Source: an uncultured Fretibacterium sp.
Lineage (GTDB): Bacteria; Synergistota; Synergistia; Synergistales; Aminobacteriaceae
Direction: 5' to 3'
Assembly: GCF_963548695.1 (NCBI RefSeq)
Contig: NZ_CAUUWA010000050.1
Span: 1-17,453, forward strand
Length of the DNA: 17,453 bases
The stretch's first letter is position 1. Every line of letters starts with the position of its first letter. Shown here one piece after another: positions 7,945 through 15,600 of the stretch. The notes beneath the pieces are model-generated. The model ran no database searches. It saw only the letters and a program-made list of their open reading frames with translations, and had not been told where the DNA came from. The position numbers were made by a program, and so were the translations under genes.

Positions 7945-8569
7945 GGGCACGTCCCCCTTCCCCAAGCAAGACCTTTATCCTATCCGCCAGGCCGCTTCGG
8001 CCCGGCAGGGCAATCACCTGTACGCGCCCCGTCCCCAGGGCCAGGGACAGCCGCTCGACGCTCAAGGGCGCGTGAATATGCGCATGAGCCCGTGCGCCGG
8101 CCGAGGCCAGCCTCTCCGCGAACTCTCGCACGGACGCGGAACAGTCCTCCGCGGTCAGGAGCAGCAGGGGACCCCTGCCGCACTGCGATTGTACACTATC
8201 CGAGCCGACGAGGACCATCCCCGCCCTCCGGGAGAGCCCGAGCAGGGAACAGAGCTCGTGCAGACGCTCCTCCGGATCGACGCGCGCCGTGCCCTCCTCC
8301 TCGATGCGGCGCTCCAGCTCCGTGTAGCAGGAGTCAGGGATCGCCGTTCTGAGCGCCTTGGCGAGGGCACCGCTCTTCCTCGCCCTCTCCAAGCACTCCC
8401 GCCTCGCGCAGAGATAGGCGCCGCGGCCGGGCAGTTTGCCGCGTTCATCCACCACGACCGAGCCGTCGGGGGAGCGGACGACGCGAATCAGGGCCCTCCG
8501 GGGCGACTCCTCCCGGCACCCGACGCAGGTCCTGGGTTTTTGTCGCTGTCGCGGCCGCGGCTGGCCCAC
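7919..8569 (-). CDS. YlxR-YlxQ fusion: DUF448 nucleic-acid-binding domain plus L7Ae-family RNA-binding domain
   Basis: One 216-residue frame carries what are often two adjacent genes between nusA and infB. Residues about 11-90 match YlxR (DUF448): PRTCVGCREESPRRALIRVVRSPDG, then GKLPGRGAYLCARRECLERARKSGAL, with the typical Cys pairs and GRGAY box. Residues about 105-205 match YlxQ, a bacterial L7Ae/L30e-fold protein: LHELCSLLGLSRRAGMVLVGSDSV, then LLLLTAEDCSASV and a C-terminal VQVIALPGRSGLADRIKVLL. YlxR is reported to bind nucleic acid and YlxQ to bind kink-turn-like RNA; their exact roles are unsettled. The start is a GTG at 8569, one base after the nusA stop. GGAGGACGAG from the nusA 3' end could serve as ribosome-binding site. 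Similar fusions are known in some other phyla. Confidence 0.9.
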   Translation of the reverse strand: MGQPRPRQRQKPRTCVGCREESPRRALIRVVRSPDGSVVVDERGKLPGRGAYLCARRECLERARKSGALAKALRTAIPDSCYTELERRIEEEGTARVDPEERLHELCSLLGLSRRAGMVLVGSDSVQSQCGRGPLLLLTAEDCSASVREFAERLASAGARAHAHIHAPLSVERLSLALGTGRVQVIALPGRSGLADRIKVLLGEGGRALEQQNTGL

Positions 8570-8570
8570 G

Positions 8571-9677
8571 CTACTCGTCCTCCACCTCGTCCTCCACGAT
8601 GTCGTGGAAGATGTCCTGCAGCGTCGGCATACGCTCCAACTCGAGGGCGTCGATGTCGATCTTCCAGCCCGTCAGGCGCGCCGCCAGCCGGACGTTCTGT
8701 CCCGCCCTACCGATGGCCAGGGAGAGCTGGTCGGGATAGACGTACACCCGGACCGAGTGCTCCTGATCGAGCACCGGCTCGACCTTGGAGACTTTAGCGG
8801 GCGAGAGGGCATTGCGGATAAACACCAGGGGGTCGCTGTTCCAGATGATGACGTCGATCTTCTCGCCCATCAGCTCCTTGCTTATAGCCTTGATCCTCAC
8901 TCCGGCGTTACCCACACACGCCCCGACCGGGTCAACGTTGGCATCCAGGGTCATCAGGGCCACCTTGGCGCGCGCGCCCCCCTCCCGGACGATGTTGCGG
9001 ATCTCGATTACCCCGTCCCGCACCTCCGGGATCTCGAGCTCCATCAGCTTTCGGAGGAGCCCCGGATGCGTCCGGGACACGACGATCCTGGGGCCCCGCG
9101 TCATCTGCCGCACGTCCAGGACGTAGAACTTCATGTAGTCGCCGGGGACGTACTTCTCACCGGGGATCCGCTCCTTACGGGGCAGGATGGCCTCGGTGCG
9201 CTCGTTGAGGCGCACCAGTACCTGGTCGTTCTCCGACTTGAAGACCACGCCGGTCATCATCTCCCCGATCTTGTCGGAGAACTCGTCGTAGATAACCTGG
9301 CGCTCGGCATCCTTCAGGCGCTGAATGATCACCTGGCGGGCGGTCTGGGCGGCTATCCGCCCGAAGTCGCCGGGGTTCTTCTCCAGCCGCAGGACGTCGC
9401 CCGGAGCAGCGTCCTCGTATCCCAGCCTCCGGGCGTCCTCAAGCGTGATCTCCGTGTCGGGGGACTCCAGCTTCTCCACGACGGTGCGCAGCTCGCTGAC
9501 CACGACGTCGCCGGTCTCGAAGTCCACGAGAACCTCCGCCTCCTGGTTGCCGCCCTGATACTTTTTATAGGCGGAGATCAACGCCGCCTCAAGACTCGAT
9601 ACGATCAGCTCCTGAGACAGATTGCGATCCTTGGCTATCTGGCTCAGCACCCTCACAAACTCGCGCCCCAGCTGCAT
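8571..9677 (-). CDS. nusA: Transcription termination/antitermination factor NusA
   Basis: Binds RNA polymerase, promotes pausing and intrinsic termination and takes part in antitermination and transcription-translation coupling. The 368-residue protein has the short form without the C-terminal acidic repeats of enteric NusA. Domains in order: the N-terminal polymerase-binding region (to about 130, with LSQELIVSSLEAALISAYKK), the S1 domain (about 138-190, GVVFKSENDQVLVRLNERTEAILP), then KH1 (VGACVGNAGVRIKAISKEL) and KH2 (YVYPDQLSLAIGRAGQNVRLAARLTGW). The tail is acidic (DIVEDEVEDE). The ATG at 9677 directly abuts the rimP stop. Because NusA enhances intrinsic termination, the leader terminator upstream of rimP could be an autoregulatory site; this is inference. 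Confidence 0.97.
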   Translation of the reverse strand: MQLGREFVRVLSQIAKDRNLSQELIVSSLEAALISAYKKYQGGNQEAEVLVDFETGDVVVSELRTVVEKLESPDTEITLEDARRLGYEDAAPGDVLRLEKNPGDFGRIAAQTARQVIIQRLKDAERQVIYDEFSDKIGEMMTGVVFKSENDQVLVRLNERTEAILPRKERIPGEKYVPGDYMKFYVLDVRQMTRGPRIVVSRTHPGLLRKLMELEIPEVRDGVIEIRNIVREGGARAKVALMTLDANVDPVGACVGNAGVRIKAISKELMGEKIDVIIWNSDPLVFIRNALSPAKVSKVEPVLDQEHSVRVYVYPDQLSLAIGRAGQNVRLAARLTGWKIDIDALELERMPTLQDIFHDIVEDEVEDE

Positions 9678-10247
9678 CTAAAGCTCCTCCTCATGATGTT
9701 TCCCGTTCTCCTCGCCCGTCCGGCGCCCTCCGTCGGAGCCGGCCCTGCCGCCCTTCTTCCTCTTTTTCGGGGCCTGAGGCTCGAAGCCCCGGAAGACCAG
9801 CGAGCCGCTCCGGATGTTGCCGAACGGGACGACAACCTCGCGCTCCTCGTCGGCCGCGAACAGGACCACCGAGTCCTCGTCCGCCGACAGGATCTCCCCC
9901 GTCAGGCCCTTGCGCCCCCCCATGGGCTCGACAAGGCGGATGCGCGCCTCCCGCCCCCGAAAGCGCGCGTAATGTTCCGGCGTGAAGAGCGGACGCTCCA
10001 CCCCCGGGGAACTGACCTCGAGATAGTAGCGCCCCTCGAGCTCCGGGATGTCGTTCTCATCTAGAAACCGATTGACGACCCGCGACACCGCCTCGCAGTC
10101 GGAAATGGTGATCCCCCCCAGGGAGTCGATGAGGACACGGACCCTCCGCTGTGCGGAATCCGTCCCGACGCCGACGTGAACGCACTCGTACCCCAAACGC
10201 TCGACCAGCTCGCGGATGGGCCGTTCCAGAGACTCCATCCGACACAT
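9678..10247 (-). CDS. rimP: Ribosome maturation factor RimP
   Basis: Assists 30S subunit assembly. The 189-residue product has the RimP N-terminal alpha/beta domain (IRELVERLGYECVHVGVGT, then VRVLIDSLGGITISDCEAVSRVVNRFLDE and the conserved YYLEVSSPGVERPL). The C-terminal SH3-like domain follows (FRGREARIRLVEPMGGRKGLTGEILSADEDSVVL...VVVPFGNIRSGSLV). A roughly 30-residue charged Lys/Arg/Gly/Glu tail is extra compared with typical RimP. The start is taken as ATG 10247, preceded by GGAGG and a GGGGGA run; ATG 10238 is an alternative three codons later. It is the first gene of the operon, and rimP-nusA-infB is a near-universal bacterial order. Confidence 0.93.
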   Translation of the reverse strand: MCRMESLERPIRELVERLGYECVHVGVGTDSAQRRVRVLIDSLGGITISDCEAVSRVVNRFLDENDIPELEGRYYLEVSSPGVERPLFTPEHYARFRGREARIRLVEPMGGRKGLTGEILSADEDSVVLFAADEEREVVVPFGNIRSGSLVFRGFEPQAPKKRKKGGRAGSDGGRRTGEENGKHHEEEL

Positions 10248-10324
10248 CGTTCCCCCGCCCTCCAAAGGCCACACGCTCCTCTCCGCAGCGCAATGCGACA
10301 CCGAAAATACGGCAAAACCCAAAG

Positions 10325-10353
10325 AAAAAGGAGCGGGCAAGGGCCCACTCCTT
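10325..10353 (-). terminator. Leader intrinsic terminator / possible attenuator of the rimP-nusA operon
   Basis: Read on the minus strand, AAGGAGTGGGC - CTTG-type 4-nt loop - GCCCGCTCCTT forms an 11-bp stem followed directly by a T-run (A-run on the plus strand, 10325-10329). One pair is G-U in the minus-strand RNA but would be C-A in a plus-strand RNA, so the structure works only in the minus direction. It lies between the promoter at 10379-10407 and the rimP start, about 80 nt before the ATG, so it is in the operon's own leader. A short upstream hairpin (CTTCG with CGAAG, 10351-10371) overlaps the base of the stem and could compete with it. Confidence 0.75.
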
Positions 10354-10378
10354 CGGCAATTTCTATCGAAGTATTCTC

Positions 10379-10407
10379 AGTATACACGAGCGGAAGGACA
10401 AAAGCAA
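10379..10407 (-). promoter_or_regulatory. Sigma70-type promoter of the rimP-nusA-infB operon
   Basis: On the minus strand TTGCTT (10407-10402) and TATACT (10384-10379) are separated by exactly 17 bp, close to consensus for both boxes. The expected start site is near 10372, giving a leader of about 125 nt that contains the intrinsic terminator. The position upstream of the first operon gene fits. It is a pattern match only. Confidence 0.65.
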
Positions 10408-10567
10408 GGACGGACAGGGCGGGGAAGCCGTGCCGCCTCGCCGAAGGCGGTTGTCTGCTTATGAAAACGGTATCGCCTCGGCTCGATCGGCTCGCCCCAC
10501 GGAGCTCCATAAGCCCCGTGCCCGTGGGAGACGGCCGCCCAATTGCGTCGTTGCGCATACCCGGGGG

Positions 10568-12202
10568 CTACACCTTTCTCCTCAACAGGAACGCCCCAAC
10601 GAGAGCCAAGGCCAATCCACCGATACCCGCGTCGCATCCGCCGCCGCCCTTGCCGGAGTTCTTATTGGCAACGGTTAGGATGAAGGTTTGCGAGTCGCTG
10701 GCCGGCCCCGCATCGTTCGTGGCCGAGGCGGTCACCGTGATCGGACATTTCCCGAGGGCCTTTGCCGTCAGCAGGATCGATTTGCCGTCCGGCAGCACCT
10801 CCGCGCCGGCAACATCCGGGCTGGAGGAGAAGGCGCTGAGCGAGTAAGGGATAGCCGCGGGTTCATCCAGCAGGGTGACTCGGACCGTGGGCAGGACCCT
10901 CTGCGTCGCGCCGAGCGTCATGGAGTGATCCCCAAGGGCCTCGAGCGTTACCTTTGGAGCCGGGAGCGGCGTGGCGCCCACGCGAATTTTGAGCGAGACC
11001 GTGGGGGACATGGCCCTGTTGCCCGCAGCGTCCCACCCATGCACCCTGGCGAAGAGGACCGCGCTACCCGTCCTCTGAGCCGAGACGACGCCGGAGGCGT
11101 CCACCGAGATGATCCCGGCGTCGCTGACGGACCACTCGATCCCGTCCTTGTAAGTACGAACATCACGCGTGGCGTCATCCGGGTGTACGGCAACCGTGTA
11201 CCGCTCCGTCGTCCCCAGCTGAATGTAGGGGCTTCCCTTGAGGTCGGTGCTCGCCACAGGGACGGGGCTCAGCTCGAATGCGCCCGCGTCCAGTCCCAAG
11301 AGCTGGGGACGCCTGGCCCCGCGCTCGTCCACGTCGGGGAAAGCCACGGAACCCGTCGGGATCAGGTCGCGTGCGACGTTGCCCGACAGGCTGGAGAGCT
11401 TGAGCACCTGCACCCTGTCAACGGTCGTCAAAGCCAGAGGTTTTTCCCCAAACACGTCAGCCGAACTGACGGAGGTGTGGTTGCCCTGAGCCGACCCGAA
11501 GGAACCCGAGATGTTCGTGTAGCCAACGACGTTGTAACTCCCGGTGTTGGAGACGATGCCGCTCCCTTCCGCGTAGATGTCGGCCCCCTGGGGCAGGGCC
11601 CCCCTCTCGATATTACCGGTGACAATGGCGCCTGAAAAACTTGCGGTACCACGGACTACGGCGACGCCGCCTCCATTTTCAGCGCTGTTGCCCGAAACCG
11701 TGCAGTTCAGGAAGGTGGTGGCATCCGGTTGGGTGCTGGAGATGTACACCGCGCCGCCGCGGCTGCCTGCATCGTTGTTGAAGAACGTGCAGTTCACGAA
11801 GTCCGCCTTGGCGGCCCCATCGATATTCACCGCCCCGCCGTTGCTGGAGAAGGACTTGCCGCCGGTGAAGGTAATGCGGTCGAACCCCGCCGTCCCCCCC
11901 GTAACGCTGAAAAGGCGCGTCGAGCTCCCCTTCACGGTCACACCGCCGCCTCTTATCATGAGCGCCTCGGAGATGTTCACCTCCGAGGCGAGCGTGATGA
12001 CCCCAATCCCGGCGTCAATCTGAATTTCGTCGCGACCGGCGGCCGCGTTTGCGTCCAGGACGGCCTGCCGCAGCGAGCCCGGCCCGCTGTCCGCGTTCGT
12101 CGTCACTTTGAACGTCGCGGCGTCCGAGTTCCCCGAGAGGAGGAGGACGGCGGCGATGAGGCAGACGACAATCCTCAAGACACATTTCTTTCGTATCAAC
12201 AT
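10568..12202 (-). CDS. Secreted beta-helix surface protein with Synergist-CTERM sorting tail
   Basis: A 544-residue exported protein of unknown specific function. Start: ATG 12202, preceded by AAAGGGG eight bases upstream. Residues 1 to about 29 form a signal peptide (basic MLIRKK, hydrophobic core, end near SDAA). Next come a GPGSLRQAVLDAN motif and a right-handed beta-helix with repeats such as GGAVNI, FVNCTFFNND, GGAVYI and FLNCTVSGN, similar to polymorphic outer-membrane or choice-of-anchor proteins. DERGARRPQLLGLDAGAFEL matches the end of such a domain. Two Ig-like segments follow; one contains WSVSDAGIISVDASGVVSAQRTGSA, as in bacterial Ig-like group 2 domains. The C-terminus GGGGCDAGIGG (Cys 523), a hydrophobic stretch and RRK match the Synergist-CTERM signal, thought to direct C-terminal processing and anchoring at the cell surface. 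The ligand and role are unknown. It seems monocistronic. Confidence 0.88.
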   Translation of the reverse strand: MLIRKKCVLRIVVCLIAAVLLLSGNSDAATFKVTTNADSGPGSLRQAVLDANAAAGRDEIQIDAGIGVITLASEVNISEALMIRGGGVTVKGSSTRLFSVTGGTAGFDRITFTGGKSFSSNGGAVNIDGAAKADFVNCTFFNNDAGSRGGAVYISSTQPDATTFLNCTVSGNSAENGGGVAVVRGTASFSGAIVTGNIERGALPQGADIYAEGSGIVSNTGSYNVVGYTNISGSFGSAQGNHTSVSSADVFGEKPLALTTVDRVQVLKLSSLSGNVARDLIPTGSVAFPDVDERGARRPQLLGLDAGAFELSPVPVASTDLKGSPYIQLGTTERYTVAVHPDDATRDVRTYKDGIEWSVSDAGIISVDASGVVSAQRTGSAVLFARVHGWDAAGNRAMSPTVSLKIRVGATPLPAPKVTLEALGDHSMTLGATQRVLPTVRVTLLDEPAAIPYSLSAFSSSPDVAGAEVLPDGKSILLTAKALGKCPITVTASATNDAGPASDSQTFILTVANKNSGKGGGGCDAGIGGLALALVGAFLLRRKV

Positions 12203-12342
12203 GGACAAAACCCCTTTCTTTTCAATCCTCTTGCCAACTTCTCTTTCCAATCTCTTTTCAAATCAAGTTCTCTCCAATGTTGCGGAACAAACCCGACGAC
12301 GAAAAATCAATCACCCCGTCTCCTCGCGCGGAGCGTCCCGCT

Positions 12343-12371
12343 ATTATACCGTCGCACAGCGCAATTATAAT
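12343..12371. promoter_or_regulatory. Symmetric divergent promoter candidate (paired -10 boxes)
   Basis: ATTATA at 12343-12348 is a perfect TATAAT on the minus strand, and a perfect TATAAT lies on the plus strand at 12366-12371, separated by 17 bp. Each box therefore occupies the -35 position of the other. The minus-strand promoter would drive the surface-protein gene with a leader of about 135 nt. The plus-strand one could reach PFOR with a leader of about 300 nt. Neither has a good -35 match, so an activator or relaxed recognition may be needed. Confidence 0.5.
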
Positions 12372-12565
12372 CCATTCCAGATCCATTCTGAAATCCTATC
12401 CGGCCGAACGCGAGAAGACCGGGCCTTTCCAGCGAAGTTCAAGCGCACTTCTCCATTAAGCAGCGGGCTTGTAGTAAAATGAGTATCGATGACAAACCGG
12501 ACGCGAAATCGGCGTTTTCGCAGGGGGATACCTGTGAAAATTATTTATGTTTTTGCGTTCGAAAG

Positions 12566-12601
12566 TTTTTCGTGTCTATTGTGTTTTTTGTGTTCTTTGT
12601 G
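12566..12601 (+). repeat. Four tandem 9-bp units (T-rich, ending GTG)
   Basis: Four consecutive units TTTTTCGTG, TCTATTGTG, TTTTTTGTG and TTCTTTGTG fill 36 bp in the PFOR upstream region. Each ends in GTG after a pyrimidine-rich run. They lie about 80 bp before the PFOR ATG, probably in its 5' leader. They could be phased protein sites, a U-rich RNA-binding stretch, or simple replication slippage. Confidence 0.6.
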
Positions 12602-12629
12602 AGGCCGGGGGGTTCTTTCCCGGGAGGTT

Positions 12630-12644
12630 CCCGGACAGTCCGGG
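12630..12644. promoter_or_regulatory. GC-rich palindrome upstream of PFOR
   Basis: CCCGGAC-A-GTCCGGG is a perfect 15-bp dyad about 20 bp before the GAGGAGGGG ribosome-binding site (12664-12672) of PFOR. A further TCCCGGGA (12618-12625) and a doubled GGGGCACCC-type stretch surround it. It could be an operator or an RNA hairpin affecting translation. No known regulator consensus was recognised. Confidence 0.4.
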
Positions 12645-12682
12645 GCACCCGGGGCACATATTCGAGGAGGGGTTTTCAGAAA

Positions 12683-15600
12683 ATGGCAAAGAGGCACTGG
12701 AAAACTATGGACGGAAACGCGGCGGCGGCGCACGTCGCCTACGCGTTTTCCGAGGTCGCGGCGATCTATCCCATCACGCCGTCGTCGACCATGCCCGAGC
12801 TGATCGACGAGTGGGCGGCTCACGGGCGCAAAAACATCTTCGGGCAGACCGTCAAGGTCACGGAGCTCCAGTCCGAGGGAGGCGCCGCGGGCGCCGTGCA
12901 CGGAGCCCTGTCGGCAGGAGCGCTGGCCACCACGTTCACGGCGTCCCAGGGGCTGCTGCTGATGATACCTAACATGTTCAAAATCGCGGGGGAGCTGATG
13001 CCGTGCGTCTTCCACGTCTCGGCCCGGGCGATCGCGGGGCACGCCCTCTCCATCTTCGGCGACCACAGCGACGTTATGACCGCGCGCATGACGGGGTTTG
13101 CGATGCTCGCCGCCGGGAGCGTTCAGGAGACCATGGACATGGCCGCCGTCGCGCACCTCTCGACCCTCAGGACGAGCGTCCCCTTCCTGCACTTCTTCGA
13201 CGGCTTCCGCACCTCCCACGAGATCCAGAAGATCGACGCGCTCGACTACGACGACCTCGCCGGGCTGGTGGACTATGACGCCATCGACATGTTCCGTTCG
13301 CGGGCCATGAGGCCCGAGAACCCCTTCCAGAAGGGGACGGCTCAGAACCCGGACATCTTCTTCCAGGCCAAGGAGGCCGCGCAGCCCTTCTACGCGGATA
13401 TCCCCGACGCCGTCGAGGGCTACATGCAGGAGATCAAGAAGCTCACGGGGCGCAGCTACCACCCCTTCACCTACTACGGTGCGCCGGACGCGAAGCGCGT
13501 CATTGTCGCGATGGGTTCCGTCTGCCAGGCCATCGAGGAGACCGTAGACTACCTGAACGCACGGGGCGGAAAGGTCGGGGTGGTCGAGGTGCACCTGTAC
13601 CGTCCCTTCTCCCCGAAATACTTCTTCCGCGTGCTGCCCTCCACAGTCGAGACCATCGCGGTTCTGGACCGCTGCAAGGAGCCCGGTTCCCTGGGCGAGC
13701 CCCTCTATGAGGACGTCCGCACTCTGTTCTTTGACAAGGGCGGCTCCGCGCCCAAGATCGTCGGCGGCCGCTACGGGCTGGGCTCCAAGGACACGACGCC
13801 CAGCCACATCAAGACCGTGTTCGACAACCTCGAGCTCTACGAGCCCCGCAACCGCTTCACCATCGGCATCGTCGACGACGTCAGCGACAGCTCCCTGCCC
13901 GTCCTGGAGGACGTCGAGGCCGCGGCCGAGGGAACGGTCTGCTGCAAGTTCTGGGGCCTGGGCTCCGACGGCACCGTCGGGGCCAATAAGAACTCCATCA
14001 AAATAATCGGCGACCACACGGAGCTCTACGCCCAGGGCTATTTCGCCTACGACTCCAAGAAGTCCGGCGGCATCACGGTGTCGCATCTGCGCTTCGGCAA
14101 GTCCCCGATCAAGTCCACCTATCTCATCGACTCGGCTAACTTCATCGCCTGCCACAAACAGGAGTACGTGCACCAGTACCATGTCGCGGCCGGGCTCAAG
14201 AAGGGCGGGACGTTCCTGCTCAATACGCAGTGGACGACGCTCGAGCAGCTCGAGGAGCACCTTCCCGCCAAGCTCAAGCGCCAGCTCGCAAAGCAAGAAG
14301 CGAAGTTCTACGTCATCAACGCCGTGGATGAGGCGGAGAAGCTGGGGCTCGGCAACCGCACCAACACGATCATGCAGTCCGCGTTCTTCAAGCTGGCGAA
14401 CGTCATCCCGATCGAGGACGCCGTGAAGTACATGAAGGACGCCATCGAGAAGTCCTACGGCAAGAAAGGCGAGAACGTCGTCAAGATGAACCACGCCGCG
14501 GTCGACACCGGGCTGGACAACATCATCGAGATCAAGATCCCGGCGTCCTGGCTCGACGCCCCGGACAAGGTGGTGGAGAAGCGTGGGATGCCCTCGGAGG
14601 TCCCGGAGTTCGCCGCGGAGCAGTGCGCGACGATCAACGCGCAGGAGGGCGATAGCCTGCCCGTGAGCGCCTTCGTCGGCCGCGAGGACGGCAGCTTCCC
14701 GTCCGGGACCGCCGCCTTCGAGAAGCGCGGCGTCGCCGTGAACGTGCCCGAGTGGAAGAGTGCCAAGTGCATCCAGTGCAACCAGTGCGCCATGGTGTGC
14801 CCGCACGCCTCCATCCGTCCTTTCCTGCTGGACGCAGACGAGCAGGCCGCAGCCCCCGAGGGGTTCGGCGCCGTCGACTGTAAGGGCAAGGCCCTCAAGG
14901 ACGCCGGCTACAAGTACAAGATGCAGGTCGATCCGCTGGACTGCATGGGCTGCGGCAACTGCGCGGACATCTGCCCCGCCAGCGCCCTGGAGATGAAGCC
15001 CATCGCCACTCAGGACGGCGAGATCGACAACTGGACCTTCGCCATCGAGAACGTCCAGGACAAGGAGAATGCGGGCAGCAAGTTCACCGTACAGGGCAGC
15101 CAGTTCCAGCGCCCGCTCCTGGAGTTCAGCGGCGCCTGCGCGGGCTGCGGCGAGACGCCTTATGCCAAGCTCATAACCCAGCTGTTCGGCGACCGCATGA
15201 TCATCGCCAACGCCACGGGCTGCTCCTCCATCTGGGGCGGTTCGGCGCCCAGCATGCCCTACACGACCAATGCCAAGGGGCGTGGACCTGCGTGGGCGAA
15301 CTCCCTCTTTGAGGACAACGCCGAGTACGGATTCGGGATGAAGCTCTCGCTCAACGTGATGGTGGGCTATCTGGTCGAGGCCATGAAGAATCTGTTGGGG
15401 CTGGGCATCCCCCAGGAGGACAAGGCCGTGCTCCAGGAGTGGCTGGACACCCACGAGGACGGCGAGAAGTCCCGAGAGTCGGCCGCCAAAGTCGAAGCAC
15501 TGCTGGATAGGATGTTCTGCTGCTCCTGCGGCGAGTGCGGCTGCGGCGATGAGGCGGTGCTCCGCGAGTACGCGAAGATCGAGCAGTTCCGGGACTACCT

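Larger units (their letters stand above)
10248..10567. other. Intergenic region upstream of the rimP-nusA operon
   Basis: This 320-bp stretch separates the surface-protein gene from rimP, both on the minus strand. The rimP-proximal half holds a promoter and a leader intrinsic terminator, annotated separately. The distal half (10420-10567) is GC-rich and holds small inverted repeats. One pairs CACGGAGC with GCCCCGTG (one mismatch) near 10498-10521; another pairs CCGCCT with AGGCGG near 10433-10450. Neither has a T-run, so I cannot identify a convincing intrinsic terminator for the surface-protein gene. No tRNA is recognisable, although some bacteria have a tRNA gene in this position. Open frames crossing the region look non-coding. 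Confidence 0.6.
12203..12682. other. Divergent intergenic region between the surface-protein gene and PFOR
   Basis: A 480-bp region, clearly more AT-rich than the flanking genes at 12160-12400 and 12540-12602. It holds the symmetric pair of -10 boxes (12343-12371), a four-unit 9-bp repeat (12566-12601) and a GC-rich palindrome (12630-12644) just before the PFOR ribosome-binding site, all listed separately. The frame of PFOR stays open upstream to an ATG at 12479. That extension (68 codons) has no resemblance to PFOR and is low-complexity Phe/Val/Gly, so I treat it as untranslated leader. No convincing -35/-10 pair for PFOR closer than 12371 was found. Confidence 0.6.

Noticed and set aside
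6088..8352. Open frame of about 754 codons on the plus strand, antisense to infB and ylxRQ
   Set aside because: Low-complexity His/Asp/Arg/Gly-rich translation typical of an antisense shadow. It lies over intact IF-2 motifs on the minus strand.
10061..10558. Small minus-strand open frame overlapping the rimP 5' end and leader
   Set aside because: It crosses the promoter and terminator, overlaps rimP in another frame and has no recognisable protein features.
10420..10567. Possible tRNA or intrinsic terminator between the surface-protein gene and the rimP promoter
   Set aside because: No cloverleaf or T-loop sequence was found, and the small inverted repeats lack T-runs.
12479..12682. N-terminal extension of PFOR from an upstream in-frame ATG
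   Set aside because: The extra 68 residues are unlike PFOR, no ribosome-binding site precedes 12479, and the ATG at 12683 has both a good site and the canonical N-terminus.
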